From Trichoplax adhaerens (taxonomy: Eukaryota; Placozoa; Uniplacotomia; Trichoplacea; Trichoplacidae), in contig NW_002060968.1 of the NCBI RefSeq assembly GCF_000150275.1, forward strand, positions 229,797-293,796: DNA of 64,000 nucleotides, in the 5' to 3' direction. Position numbers and translations under genes: made by a program. Under the pieces are notes generated by a model. It did no database searches and was not told the origin of the DNA. It worked only from the letters and a program-made list of their open reading frames with translations. Of the stretch, positions 1 through 14,608 are shown one piece after another (within the stretch, counting starts at the first letter, position 1; the number at the start of each line of letters is the position of its first letter).

Positions 1-3000
1 TCTTTCAATGTCATTTAAATTTACTTTATGAATTGAAATTATACAGAAATTAATTATATTACACAGGCTAAACAAAATTGAAACATATTTAAGCTATAAC
101 AGTAAATAGAGAATAGCAATCCATGTAGAAATTTAAATTCAACATTACTAGCGTTAAAGGCTAGGATTTGAGGCAGAATTTGGTAAAGATAGGTTTGTAA
201 AGTTATAATTTACTGTCATAATTATTTATTAACTATAGATCTATAACTAATTATAAGCCTAATTTATAATACTTTGGGTAGTGAATGTCCAACTATCATA
301 CGAGTATACCGTATAACTGTGATATGACTGTACGCGTTAATATCATTAAATGGAATTCAATCTGAAAACAGAGGAAGATAGTTCCTAAAAACTTAAATAC
401 ATTGTAATATAATTATTCGTACGAGCCAACATCTGATGAACCTTACAATAGACCTGAAATAGCAATTATGGCAATCAAGAATGCCCAGCCGAGGATAATC
501 TTTATGTTTAGCGTACCGTATCTGGCATAACTAGAATTTCACTTGCTCAAATTTGAAGCTGCCCAACCTAGTAGCATAGCCCATATAATAATAAATACAA
601 CTTCAATATACTGCAGTACAGTAGCAATAATGGGTATTAAAATAACCTGACAATAATCTTGACTATAAATTATGTTAAATTCTTGGCTTTTTACTTATCC
701 CATTTAAATAAACTGCTACTATCAGCTGGAAGCAAAATTCATCAAAATCAATAGACATAAGAAAATATCATAAAAGTTTATGTAAGTACATGAAATTATA
801 AATACTAATGACTATTGCTTTGCAATCTTTCCATACACATGCATACTTAATAGTCGGATAAAACACGTCATTTGATAAATAATACCTCTAATTGTCATCA
901 ATTCAAAAACGTTTCTATTTATTATGTAAACAGTACTAGTATCCATGAATTCTGTTATTCATTTTTCCATCTATAACATATACACTATGATATTAATAAC
1001 AAAATTGAAGGATTACTTTTGCTATCTACTAAACAATTGACTTATTTATTCATTAATACTATAAAAAATTGATTTATGTCATGAAGTAATTTATAAGAAA
1101 ATGAAAGCGTATATCATGGATGATCAAGCTACTACAATATGGTAATGATAACTGTTTGAAATGTCAATCTACTTTATTGATTGTTACCCTTGTGCTCCCA
1201 TTCCACTTATTACGTAATTAATGACTAGTAACACGTCAAAGTAAACATAGAGGTCGCTTTAGGAACGTGGAATCATAGCTAGGTAATATGATGTAATATA
1301 TGGAGTTGTCTTCATCTTAACTAAATAATCAAACTAAAAAATAAATTATCTAGTAATAGCATATATTCTGGATTAAACTCAATGCTAAAGAATTTTATAA
1401 ATTAACGTAAATCAAATCATAATTGAATTAAATAGCTGATTGGACTAAATAATAAGAATAATAGTATAATCTAAATAAGATTATTAATAACAAAGATAGA
1501 GAAAAAAAGAAATAAGTTTTGTCTTTCAATACTTTTAACAGAATATCCCACATATATTGTAATACCACTTTGCATGGCAAATTAGCAAAAAAACTAATAC
1601 ATATACTATTACTGGTAATTTCTTTTGATATAGTTTATAATTGTTTTATAGAATAATACTGCTATTAGAAATAGGCCATGCTAGCAATCATTTTATTGCT
1701 ATAACATTAATTCTTTGCCATCCATTCACGATATATCATTATTTATCGAAACACTTTATTTTAAAGTATTAATTTTACATCAGCGTATTCGCATATTGGT
1801 ATACAGTAAATATACAATTTTATATTTAAAATATTTCCCAAGGTGTATTGAGCATATAATGCAATAATAAAAGTACCTCTAAATAAATAAAAATATATGT
1901 TTTCCTCCTTCACGCTCTTCGAGTGTGAAGGGAATATGACTAGTATATAATGGCAAATTAATTTCATGAATAATTAAAAATATAGACTTAATTTTCGTCT
2001 GCATCTGCCAAAATCAGACATAAGAAAAAGATAGATGGGATGTCTTCCTCCCCTTCATTCTCTTTACTCTACTCTCATTTTTTTGTTCTAAAATAGATTT
2101 TGATATGTTAATGCCGTAAGAAAAAGTGATCTAAAACAATAGAGTATTTTAAACCGATAACAGGGTACGTTAACATTTTAATAGTTCTCAATTTTCAATT
2201 GCAATTGCATTCCATTAATAACTGTTGAAAAGAAGAAGCAGCAACTTAATTTCTATCAATTTAACAATTATACCTTAGAAATCTACAACAAAAACAACAT
2301 CTAGGAATATCGTATTGAAATAAATTTCTTCTAGTTGTCATCGATTTAATCTAAATACTTCGCAACTATCATCTAGTATCTTAATTCAATCTATCTAATA
2401 GTTATTCATGGGCTTATTCATTATTTCATAAAGAATTTAAGCTTTCAAATTATAATTATTAATGTCAAAAATAATTCTATTACTTTATCTGGACCTATTA
2501 GTATTTAAGCAAATGCTTTATTCTAGGATTCAATAGAATAGTTAAATTCAAATCATTGAATATTAATATTATATTTGAAGAATTGTAGGATACTAAAGAA
2601 GAAATCTAAATTTTAATTGTCATCCTAGTCAATAGAATAGAGACAGTATTATGTTATGTACGTATTAAGTATAGTATATATGTATATCAATGTATCCTAC
2701 ACTGTAATACAGGAGTATAATAATTCATTAGTATGCTTAGATTAGCAACAACATTTATATAACATTTAATTTTGATGCACATCAGTTAAATTTTTTAACA
2801 GTTGGCTACTATATCTAAATAAATACTTAAATTGTTAGTATAGACCATAGTTAGTTGTTAAATTAGCATTTTAAAAAGTTTACTTTTTTGGCTCATAAAA
2901 TATCAAGACATTATCTGTATTGGCTAGGGATTTAGGATAGCTTACTAAACCAAATTTAGGAAGGAACAGCTTCATAAACGCGAATCAAGAGTATTATACA

Positions 3001-6000
3001 AATGCTAAAAATCCAGTTGGATCATCTTGAAGGTAAGAATATTAGCTATCCAATTAGATGAAATAAAAATTTTCGGGGTCTATGGAGTGTAATGATCAAA
3101 TTAAAAAGCCGCATAGATATAAAAGTGGTAATTTATGATGAATTAAAAATGCTTACTCAAGTGGTAGTTAAAAATGACATTTTTTATACAGCATTATTTT
3201 AACTTCTTTATTTATGAAACAGCTCTTGCATATAATTATCATCTTGGGATAAGTAAAAATAACTGTGAAATAAGTTTAAAATTAGACTAGCATAGGATAC
3301 TAATCATATATACCTTAATAATGAGTCCAAATAGGCTTAGTACACTAATAGAATAGCTAAAACCAAATCTTTTTTGAAATTATGTTTTATCTTAAGTTAT
3401 AAAACGGCAGTAGATGTTACGGTACAGTTTCTGAGTATCAGGAAGATATAGCTATAAGGATATCAAAAATATAATTCGTAGATAATTTAATTTAGACTAT
3501 TTAATAATAAATTTAGTATCAACTTTAGTTGATCAATAATACAAGTAGGGGGGGCCCAGGAATCATAATTGATATTACTAACAACTTAAAATTTTTATTT
3601 TAGAGTAAACTGACATACGAAATAGTGTCTACCCTACCATAACTTTACATAATGAGCAATTTCAAGACACATTTACTATTATCCGAAGAAAATCACTCTT
3701 GCATATTAGAAATATAATATATCTGTTGGAGATTGATTCATGATCGCCCATGGTATAATAGACAATAAAATTATTTGATGTTAAAAGAAAATATGGCTAT
3801 TCGACAGACATTAATAAATTTACCTTCAACAGCTTTAGTAGAGTTTTCTAGCTCGCATAACCAATTTATGTCATACCTTAGTTAAGTCATTCTAAAATAA
3901 AATAACCGATATTAAAAATAGCTAATCGATAGCACTAAATTTGATTAACTAGTTGTCCATTAGGACAATCATATATCCGAGATTAATGAGGAAATGAAAT
4001 TACGGTTTACTCCATTTCTTTGATTGTAAATTCTGCTTTGACTTAAAGATGAGACTGTATTTTATAAAGTTAGCAAAGGATTTATTACGGCTACACTTAT
4101 CTTCGACAACTTAAGAATTATTTGCAATAGCCGCCTTTTGCGATATCAAGCTAGATCGATTAGAAGCATTACTAGCCACGTTCTTGATCTAGAATTCTTT
4201 CGGCCCTGCATGACAATTAAGCAAATTTCATGATGGAGAATTGAAATGTTTTGTTCAAATTAGACAGTTTAATGAAGCAATATTGTTATTAAAGTATATT
4301 ATTTAATCGTATTTGCTGTGATATGTGCATAGCTATATATAGAAATAGTTGCCTGGTAAATAGATAATAAGGAGTTGATTATATGTATAGGGAACGATGG
4401 ATAGCAGAAAATGGAGCACATCAGAGTATAAAGAGAAGCATTACTTCAACAGATCTAGTGATTATTAACAAATTCATGTAGGACATAGTATTGGTAGCCT
4501 GTAATTTCAAGCAAATATGCATATCATCGTAGTAGATTTAAACACTGAAATTCTAACTGGAATAATCGGCACAAAGGTTTAAAAGTATTCAGCACAGAAG
4601 CAAGTCAGCTTTAAGAAAGCAATTATCATCATTTGGAGTAAAGTGCACGACTTTCTGCTGAAATTACCTAACCAACGCATAACTAATATTAACTGAGCCC
4701 AAAAATATGCTTAAAATAAATTTAGATAACTAAATTGTAAATCCCTCCGGTGCAATTATCGACATTGTCTCCCTAAGCGTGATCCTAGAATTGAAATAGA
4801 TTAGCTATACAGTTACATTACCCTTCAGTTTTATTTACTAATATTGATTAAGATTTGCTCTGGGAACAAATGAACAAATAAACTACTATAACATCATTTA
4901 GTTTATTTTATTGTTACGACGATGGCGAATGATTTTATGCAATAGCACTTTTAAAAGCATTTTATTGTCATATGGATGTCCTTTCCGATTTCACCAAGAA
5001 TATGGAAACAAGAATTAGACAGTAAATAAACAATGTCATATCTACATTGAATCGGCTCTTATAGCATAGTGTATAGTCCAGCACATTTGGTCAATATTGA
5101 AAAAATTTTGATTGAAAAAAGAATGACTGCATTTGCTGTTCATGCGATAGTCTATCAAGATATTTACCTTCCGTAATAAAGTACTTCCTTGACTTTGAAA
5201 AACTGACTTAACAGCGTCATTTATTAAAGCAATTCATAAAATTTTAAGTAAAATAGGCACTAAATTTTTTATTTATTTTAGCATTATCCGGTTCAAATGA
5301 CAACATGATTGAAAGCATAACAGGTTCCTATTTAAGATCTATTAAATTCGTTGCGTGTAAAGAGTAACTTCGAACAAAATATGAGTCATGATGTAAAAGT
5401 TAATTTAAGACGAAACGGAAGAATATTAATTATTGGCAAAAATAAGTTGTCAGAGTAGTTAAGCTTCTTACAGTACTCCATTAGACAATTTAAGAATAAT
5501 CATTGGCTATATTTATTTTCATTTCATCCTTATCATTTGTAAGGTACTATGGATATCTTCAAATATAGCCAAACAAGTTTTTATCCAAACCTAATTAGAA
5601 TCTTTCCAATCCATCGTATTGTGCAGATGATTATTTGCATCTTAGTGCTAATAAATCATCTGCAGTAGAGTTAATATATTGGCACAAATGATTGATTTGA
5701 TCGATTAGAACTATAAGACCATCAATAATAGTACTGTATTTTAACTAATCCAGCCTATGGAAAAGGGCAAAATTGAACAAATGTGAATTTTACTTGGTAT
5801 TGCTATTACTATCGCTAATCGAAAAATATTCTCACAGTAGTCATTTCGTGAATCTTTCACCATAGGATTATAGTAATACAATCTCTCCCAACTCTCAGCT
5901 ATTCTTACCTGCAGGTGTAAAAATCATTTAAATTTAGATCTTATACTCATTTAGTCATCTTAATTAAACATTATCCAATTAATATACGCCTAAAGTGCTC

Positions 6001-8190
6001 ACGTAGCAATTATGAATAGCCATTAAAATTTTATAACCATGTGATTACATAAAAATGCTTCTAAGCATTGCTATGTAAATCTGAGAGTATTGAAGAAATC
6101 TCATCAGATGAATAGGAGCACCCTAAATTCGATCTACTACATCATTCTTGTAGATTAACTAACAAGTTCGAATCAATTTTTTATATCCAATCAATTAATG
6201 CAGCGATAATAGTAAGTAACTTACCAGCCCTTCTGAATGACTAACGTCGTACCTATATTTACGGCATAAATTAATAAATACCAGAATTGTTGGCACCATT
6301 AATTCTTAATCATCGATCAATTCTATTTTAATATCATTATTTTCTCACAAAACTTTTATTTGATTTTGATCAAGAAGCTCTTTTCTATTTTAGTTGAGAA
6401 GATGTTAGAGAATTTTGTTAATATCAAGAGATTACAATCACATTAAAAGATTTGATATGAATATTGGCAAGCAGACCTGGATAAACATCAGTCAATCGAG
6501 TTCTGATGGTACTATTGAGTTTTTAACTTAATAGACTATAGCGATGAGGATATGGAATTATTTTCGATTGTCATGCAATCATATATAAGAATGTAATGAT
6601 TCAGAAGATAGTAAGCGATATCATCCGATTTTAGAAGGTATTTTTTTTTTATTTGCTAGCTTACAGCGCAAAATTCTGTTCATGTTGAAGAATCATTACA
6701 GATATTCATGACTAAATAATAGTAACAACCCTACAGAAATGTTTCTAGTTGAGCTTGCCGACAAAGTTTGCATAGCCCCATTTCCATCAGTTAAAGTAAA
6801 TTAAAGGGGACTTCAGCGCGATTTATCATAGTCTGTTACTTAGCTACTTGAAGAATATAACGATAACTTATGGTTAATATTTAAACAGTGCTTTACATTT
6901 TGTACAGGGTGCAAAAGAGATTTTATATTTCGCTAATTTATATTGGAACTGTAGCTACTAGCTAATGATCATACACGAGCGCATTTAGGCTAAAATGCGG
7001 TTATTCTTAGCAGGATTCCGTCTTTAGTACCTAGTAAATTATGCCAAAATAGATCACAGCTGAAGAATATAAGAACACAGATATCATAGGAATGATTTTC
7101 TATTAATGTTCGTTCACGAGCGGCTTAGAACGATATTAATGTTTGCAGAAATTAGGTGAAGGATATCAAATATGGATCGTTGAACTATTCTCCTATTTAC
7201 CGGCTTCAAAAACTGATCATTTCATTTACGCTAGCATAGTGAAATGGAAAGCTCTCAATCTCTATGCTATATTTCCACAAATCGCATGAAAATAATTTTG
7301 CTAAATGATCATTATGGCTTGATCTTGTGCCTTGTTACGATGATGATCGAGAAGAAGAACAGTAGCTGTGATATTGAATCATTACCCTAACATTTCTCAT
7401 TTTACTTGAAGAATCATTCAGTATTTCAATTTATTGGGTAAAAATTTCTGACCCAGCGATCGTTGAAATCGCTTAGAAATTTAAACATAGTAAAAGAATG
7501 TTCTTACAGATAATACGATCATATTTCCTTTCAAATTTCTTATGCAAGAAAGGACAACAGCCTCCAATATCAGTTTACAACGACAATATCATTATTTATG
7601 AAATTGGAGGCTGATTAAGTAACTACAGAATTTCTGTCATCTTTCATTGAATTGCTCTGTAGGAATATCGATGAAGAAATATTTGATTGGCAGAGTTCTA
7701 CCTCCTTTCATTTTGAATTGTAACATTAATTGGGGCTATTCCTATCTTGTGATCAAGAATTCGATAAAATACTATCTTTGTCTAAATGGCTTGAGGGATA
7801 GAAAATCGGTTTTGCATAAAAGCTTCCATCTATGAAATGATTACCCATACAAAGACTCGATTCATTGACTATGAAATCTGTTCCATAAATAACCATGAAA
7901 TATTGGAACTTTTCATCGGCTGAGAAAAATAGCGAAAGGCTATCAATGTAAAGCGAATGTAGATGGTGAAATAAATAACTATCAGTTAGTCTTTCATTGA
8001 CAGCAAATATTTCAATTTCACTTTATTGCAAGTTAGAAAATGAAATGAAGAATTGCTATCCCAGACTAATGCCTTTATGATGAGAAAGAAAAGGAAATTC
8101 TATTACAATTTCATAGCACAAATCCAGCCTTGAATCAGTAAAAACTAATATTATTTTTATCCTTGAGCGAAGAATGTTTTCTTGTTGCCA
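1..8190. other. AT-rich stretch without a supportable gene
   Basis: All six frames are densely interrupted; the longest open frames here are under 70 codons, use biased low-complexity residues and show no recognisable domain or splice-flanked conserved segment. I see no tRNA, rRNA or transposon ends. One perfect inverted repeat stands out (7558-7613, listed separately). Small exons of an unknown gene could be hidden here and I could not see them. Best read as intergenic or intronic DNA. Confidence 0.5.
7558..7613. repeat. Inverted repeat, 11-bp perfect arms
   Basis: CAGCCTCCAAT at 7558-7568 is the exact reverse complement of ATTGGAGGCTG at 7603-7613, with a 34-bp AT-rich spacer. It could form a stem-loop or be a remnant of a small inverted-repeat element. 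There is no gene beside it and no target-site duplication was seen. Confidence 0.5.
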
Positions 8191-8193
8191 TTC

Positions 8194-9950
8194 TTAACAG
8201 CTAAAATAACTTAAAGGAAGGATTATTGATGACCTTGTCAATCTTTCATTAGAGAATGAAATACTATCGGAGTGGCCTTCATTTAAATTGCTATCCTTCA
8301 CAAGGAAATACCTAAGAATAAGGTTATCCAGCAGTTTTACCCTGTAGCCATGCAATCCTAACATAGCTGATGTCATTTATTACCCTCTTTATTCTTGTCA
8401 GCTCTTGCTTTCCGATGGATGTAATTATTGACACCAATTGATTCGATTGCTACCGCATACCTTCTTGTAGTCCTTCCTTGATTGCTGCAATGACAGACAT
8501 TAAGCAATTTTGTTTGCATCACAAAATTGTTGCAATCTATTATCAATAGATGAAGTTATTCGTTGTGCAAATTAATATGATTTAGTTAGGCAAGTATCCT
8601 TGTCATCCTTTGCTTAAAGATGGAATTATCAGCGTAAATCAATTTTAATGGTGGCTCTAAGCTATATTCATTTAATATTCCACCAATAGAGGGTGTTAAA
8701 TGAATTAATCCACATTTATTTGTTACAATGTGTAAATATTCTTGTAATCTTTGACAGAGAACCGGAATCATGAACGTAGATCCATTTTATTTGTAACTGA
8801 TAACCACTATTCTTGTAATCTTCCTCTAACAGATGATATTATTAGAGTTAGAAACTAATAGAGCTGTGACAGTCAATCCATTTTTATTCCCTACTGTAGA
8901 TCAATGTTCTTTTAATCTTTCACAGATAGATAGAACTTAATCTACTTGATTTATTACTATCATATGTATTCCTATAGTCTTTCGCAGAGAGATGGAATCG
9001 TCAGTGTACAGTAAGTCAATTTTAATGGTGGTTGCAAGCTATATTTATATAATTTTTCACTAGCAGAGAGATGTTACTAGAATGACTCCACTTTTATTTT
9101 TACAGTACGCCATTATTCTTGTAATCTTTCATAGAGAAATGGAATCTTGAACTTAAATCAATTTTATTAGTAGCTATCAGCAACTATTTTTGTAATCTTT
9201 CACTAGCAGATGATATTATTAGAGTTAATCTCTAGCAAGCTGTTCAAGTCGATCCATTTTATTCGCTATTGCACAGAAATATTCTTGTAATCTTTCACAG
9301 TAAAATGGGATTTAATCCACTCTCGTTGTTACCTCACCCAAGTATTCTTGTAATCTTTAAGAGAAAGATGGAGTTTAATTCACTCTCGTTGCTACCTCAC
9401 CCAAGTATTCTAGTAATCTTTCCCTGAAAGATGGGATTAAATCCATTTTCGTTGTTACCTCATCCCAGTATTATTGCAATCTTTCCCTGAAAGATGGGAT
9501 TTAATCCACTTTCGTTGTTACCTTACGCAAGTATTCTTGTAGTCTTTCAAAGAGAAATAGAATCATCAGCGTAAATCAGATGTATTCATTACTATGGGCA
9601 AATATTCTTGTAATCATTCACAGAGGCATGAATTATTAGCGTAAATCAATTTCATTTGCAACTGTCAGTATATATTCTTGCAATCTTTTAATAGCCGAAG
9701 CTGCTATTAGAATTTATTTATTTCATATGTAATTAGGCACAAAGATTTATTGTATTCTTTCACTCACAGATGATATTATTAGAGTCAGCGACTAGTAAAG
9801 CTATTCGAGTTGATCTATTTTATTGGCTACTAGAATCAAATATTCGTGTAATTTTTAATGGAGATGGGATCCCAAGCACACATCAATTTCATCACCCCTA
9901 CAGTCCAACATTCTTGCACCCTTTAACGAATAAATGAAATCGTCAACATA
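8194..9950. repeat. Degenerate satellite with ATTCTTGTAATCTTTCAC core
   Basis: The core ATTCTTGTAATCTTTCAC, usually followed by AGAGAGATGG and ATC, recurs about 18 times between 8.2 and 9.95 kb, for example near 8594, 8742, 8810, 8970, 9117, 9190, 9283, 9341, 9408, 9472, 9534, 9603 and 9673. Spacing is roughly 60-120 bp. The cleanest part is four head-to-tail units of about 64 bp at 9283-9540, in which each core is followed by a TTTAATCCACT and CGTTGTTACC segment. Other units carry a variant tail (GATGATATTATTAGAGT). Unit divergence suggests an old array. It codes for nothing visible. Confidence 0.75.
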
Positions 9951-12900
9951 AATCGATTAGTGCTACAAAAAACTTTTGTCATCTCTAGCACTTAATTACT
10001 GATAGATAGAAATATCGACTTTACTCCATTTCGTGAATGCCACTCTAAATCTATTCACGGATACCCTAGCTATCTTTTTAATTTCTGGCATTTAACTTCA
10101 AACAGATGAAATTATCGGAATAAATCATCCTTAAAACGTTCGTTTGGACTTCATCGTAATCCACCAACTCGGAAGCAAACTGCATGATAAGAGTGTATCA
10201 CCTTCTGAATTTGGCCTTAAAAGAGTATTGTCATTACTCTAATACTATAAACTCATCATTAAATCAATTACTAAGGATAATCCAATTCCTATCGGCATCA
10301 CAAGTTTAACTGCTAGTGGCCTCTACCTTCAATAACATGCAATATTGCAATCCCACCGTGCAACAGTCTATCGTTCTAGCGTCATAAAAAAAATATTGCC
10401 AGTAAATTGCCTGGAGCATATTTGAAAGTTAGAATTTATTGTTTCAAAATGAAATAAAACAGTAAAGGTTCAATAGTAATTTTAAGAAACTTGAATAATA
10501 TCTTTTATTGAAAGCAGTCTGTTGTAAAGCCAAGAGAATATCATGGATAGGAATGCCATTTTCATAGCAAACAGTTTACTAATGTGTTTTTGATCATGAC
10601 TGATTTCACTATACCTAATTCTCATGGCTCCCTTTCATTCTTTACCGGTACAAAGGATCCCTTTGAAAATGGTTGTATAAAAGCCAAGTTCGAAAATCGA
10701 AAACACTAGGCTTTGTACACGGAATTGTTACCCTAGGCTAGTCCTATTTACTACTCTGCTTGCAGATTCTATCTTGCCCTTTCTCATTCAACAAAATGTA
10801 CGCAATTACCTTGCCAACACTTTAATGATTAGAATAATAATCAGCTAACATTGTCTCTTTCTTTGCTGCATGCTTTATTCCTAAATTGTTCACCTCTCAG
10901 TTAGTCAGTTAGTATACTTTGACTTGCAGAAACGACGACTGGCTTATCCGGCTAGAGCCTTCCTCAGTTATGGGAAAATCTGTAAATCAATAATCGAATC
11001 TACAGTAATTGAAATAAATCAATTCCCTGAAAACTGTTTACCATGATCATTTAGGCTAATCATGCTGAGCTGTTGTACTTGCCAATATCATTATTTGTCG
11101 AAATAATTAAGTTCCAATTCAGTTATGCAACCGTTTCTACTACATAGTCATTTCAGTCGCTTCTATCACTCTTTCATTTGTGGATAATTTTATCTGGCAT
11201 ATTTCTCCATCATAGTTTTATTCTGATATCAAGGTGATAGCATCCATCTTTACAAAGTCCCACAAAAAGTTCTACAATCACTTACAGCACTCAACTTTTA
11301 ATTTCTTCGACTCCACAAAATTGATTATGGAAAACTTTTTTGTAAAAGTTAACCAATAATCCGCTGCCATATCAAGCAGTAAAAATTGAAAGTGTAATCC
11401 ATACAAGTTAGATTCCCTATTAAATTACATCCAAAACAATCTAGGCTTTACGTATTGAATCTTAGCTGCGCTGATAGTGACTTTAGTCAAGTTTAAAAAT
11501 CGTTTCCTTAACTGGAATCCATATTCTTACTTTTCCTTATATAATGTCATAAAATTGGAACCCAAATGTAATTCGTATACCGCAATTTTAACTCAGTGTA
11601 ACGTCTGCCCTTAATATGGGCTATTAATAATCAGAAGACAACTACTAATAGAAGTTAAGAACTAACATTACTTCATATACGATTAAAACTGGCAAAACAT
11701 CTTCTGCTACCTTCTCAATAACTATAGCTTCCTACTTTACTAGTATATAGCGATTATCGACACCCGTATGTATTTTAGTTAAGAACGAGATAATAACCGT
11801 CAAGACATTGAAGATAGATATCTCGACTTATATAAGATATCCTATACTAACGTTAACAGTTATTTAATTTAGTTAATTCACCTTGCTAATGTTGCAGTAT
11901 TCTCATGATTAATAAATAGCCAATTCGTATAGCCCTTTCTTTAGGCATAATATATTAACAGAAATCAACCATAAGATCTAATTACATTGATGGTGTACGG
12001 GTCTTTCATCAATTTTGTCGGTAATTGAGGTAGATAAGAATTCCCTTATAGTGTAGGATTCTTTAAAGAAACTTTTAGCTTCTATATGATTATCACGATC
12101 ACTTATCACTAACTTTATAGTGTTGGTATACCTTAAAAGGTTTAAAATCAATGATTTTGGTAAAATTAATCATCACTAAAATAGATAGTTATGTTACGGT
12201 ACCAAATTGAGGGATAATTTCTTTCCAAATATTACCGGCCCGGATATAATAGTATCCGGGTTTTACTCAACTCATCTTATTATCAATCTCTATATCAATA
12301 TTAGCATAGTTTACTGTCGGAAAAATTGGCAATTAGATTAACTTATTTTTTCAAGTATGCATTTACCTAAAATGACCTCTGCCTGTTAAAAATTTAAGAT
12401 CTTTATTACCCTATTAATCATCGAGTTACCATAGGCTAATATAATTATATCCATTGAATTCATTCGCCGGATCACTATATTTGCACAACTAAGCTATAGT
12501 ATTCCTTCTCATTAATATTCCGTCGTGAGTCCAAATATTCCGCATATTCCACATCTCATTGCACCTTGGACCTTCTTTTTGTTTCGAATGCTGGCTGAAT
12601 GGATCGCTATTTTACTTTATTGTAACTAATGATTGGTATTTCTCTTTTATGCTCCATCCTCACTACCAATTAATTGGTATGATGCACTTACTATTGCACC
12701 TGGCTCCTCTTTTTATTCCAAATGTTAGTCACATTAAGTTGCGGTCTTAATTTATGTATGAATGCTCAAAGATGTCTCTTTCTAACTAATTACCCGCCAT
12801 TAGTGTAAAACATTCTTTCTTAAATTTTTTCTAGTCTAAGAACAAAGTAAACAAACTCGTTGCATTTATCATTGATTTTTACATGTTCCCCAAATGCTGC

Positions 12901-14608
12901 ATATTCTATACATCGTAAATATTTGGATATTCTGGGGTTTTAAAAATTCGCTTAATTTAAATCATCATGATAATATATGAACAGTCACCGATAAAAATTT
13001 CTCTGTAAGTCTGATATCTTCCACATGTTCTATACATCTTTGCACTTTGGATCTATTTTATTCTGTTTCTAAATACCGGCTAAGCAATCTCTATTTATAA
13101 TGTTAATCAATTGTAGCTTGAAATCAAGTATGATTAAATATTTAACATTATTTAATCTACACTCATCAAAATAAATAATAATATTATGCTTGATTGCTTA
13201 TGGGTATAGATGATAAATTCAGTGTAAATTGCAGCCATTGATACATTATCAGTAACTAGTGAATAAAAGAAATAAGTAGAATACATATAGAATTTACATC
13301 CTTATAATATTGATCTTTATAATTATAAATAGTATAGAAACTACCTTGATCAGTCTTGTATTAGCCAGAATGACATAGAAAATGGCTTCAATTCAATGTT
13401 GAATCGGTGTTTTTAAACTTTATCTACAGTAAATTTCCTTTTTGTCAGACAAGGTTCAAGTGAATAGCTTACTAAATTATTTACAATTTTACGCATTACT
13501 GTTTATTCATTATCGTGAGGATACTTGCTGCAAGAATAGCGGTTCGCGTGATCCTTTTTGCATTCATAAGGTTAAAAAGGACCAAGATAGCCCCAAAGCG
13601 TGACTAATTGTGGAATTAAGGACAAAGAATCGACCCGTATACGATTTCATACGGATGCTACATTTTGAAGGAATAAGCAATTCGAATTTGTTCACTCTAC
13701 AGGACTCTTAACTCTCATAGGATAGTAAAACTGTTTCATTTGATGCGGACAGCAATTCCAGATGGGTATTCAAATAGTATTGATGACAAAATCTTATTAC
13801 ATTATTGATTGGTAAATTTAAAATATATTCCCTTGATATTTAAAACTTTTATTAATTTATAATTTTTGTATGACTCTTTAACGATGAATATTGACATAGA
13901 TCAAATGACGCTTGATAGGATTATAATAAATTCGTAAAATGAGTCATTAGCTGATAAATTAAAATTGAGATCGAGAAATTACTTTCTACAAAAAAGATAA
14001 AATGTTAGTCAAGATCTGTTCTAATTATAGGCCAATTTCATTATCCTATGCGAAAAATACTTCAGTTTGAATGGAGATAATTTTAGTATATCAATGATTG
14101 GTCACAATTGTAAGTAGTATTAATAAACCCAATATCAACTTGTACAGTATAATCTTGAGGGGACTAGGTTATGTTCTTGTCCAGACTGTATAAGCAATAT
14201 CCGTCATAATAATATTTATTTACAAGCCCACTTCCTATGGCAAAGACTGTTTTAGAAATATCATTGTTACTATATTATAATACCATTTTATCATTATTGA
14301 CTTAAATACATTAACTTCACCTTATCAACTGATCTAAGCTTATATTTTGTTGATTACTTTTAGCCTATAATTAATTCATGTATTTTTTTATTTAAATCCA
14401 TGGCTGAAAATAGATCCAGTAGCAAGGCTAGATTAAAATAACATAGTAATTGGTCAACATTTATCTAGCCAAGTAACCAACAACGTTGGCCAATCGATTA
14501 TCGATATTGATTTACCGTGCAAGGAATAAAAGGAATCGAGCCAATTGTTACATCTTTCAATTTAATTTTTAAGCTATCGGTTCATGTTGGAAAAGTAATA
14601 TAGGCATC
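9951..14608. other. Non-coding AT-rich stretch upstream of the GPCR
   Basis: No supportable gene. Around 12.5-13.1 kb there are two or three poorly matched copies of a segment containing TTGCACCTTGGACC / TTGCACTTTGGATC and ACATATTCC-like flanks, probably a decayed dispersed repeat. A short perfect hairpin lies at 12239-12260. Nothing else was recognised. Confidence 0.45.
12239..12260. repeat. Short hairpin, 8-bp GC-rich arms
   Basis: CCCGGATA is followed after 6 bp by its exact reverse complement TATCCGGG. It stands out because the surroundings are AT-rich. No function can be assigned. Confidence 0.45.

Noticed and set aside
6140-6170. tRNA B-box-like GTTCGAATC
   Set aside because: There is no A box or cloverleaf-forming sequence at the required spacing.
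9283-9540. CRISPR-like array
   Set aside because: The units are head-to-tail copies of about 64 bp without unique spacers, in eukaryotic DNA with no cas genes.
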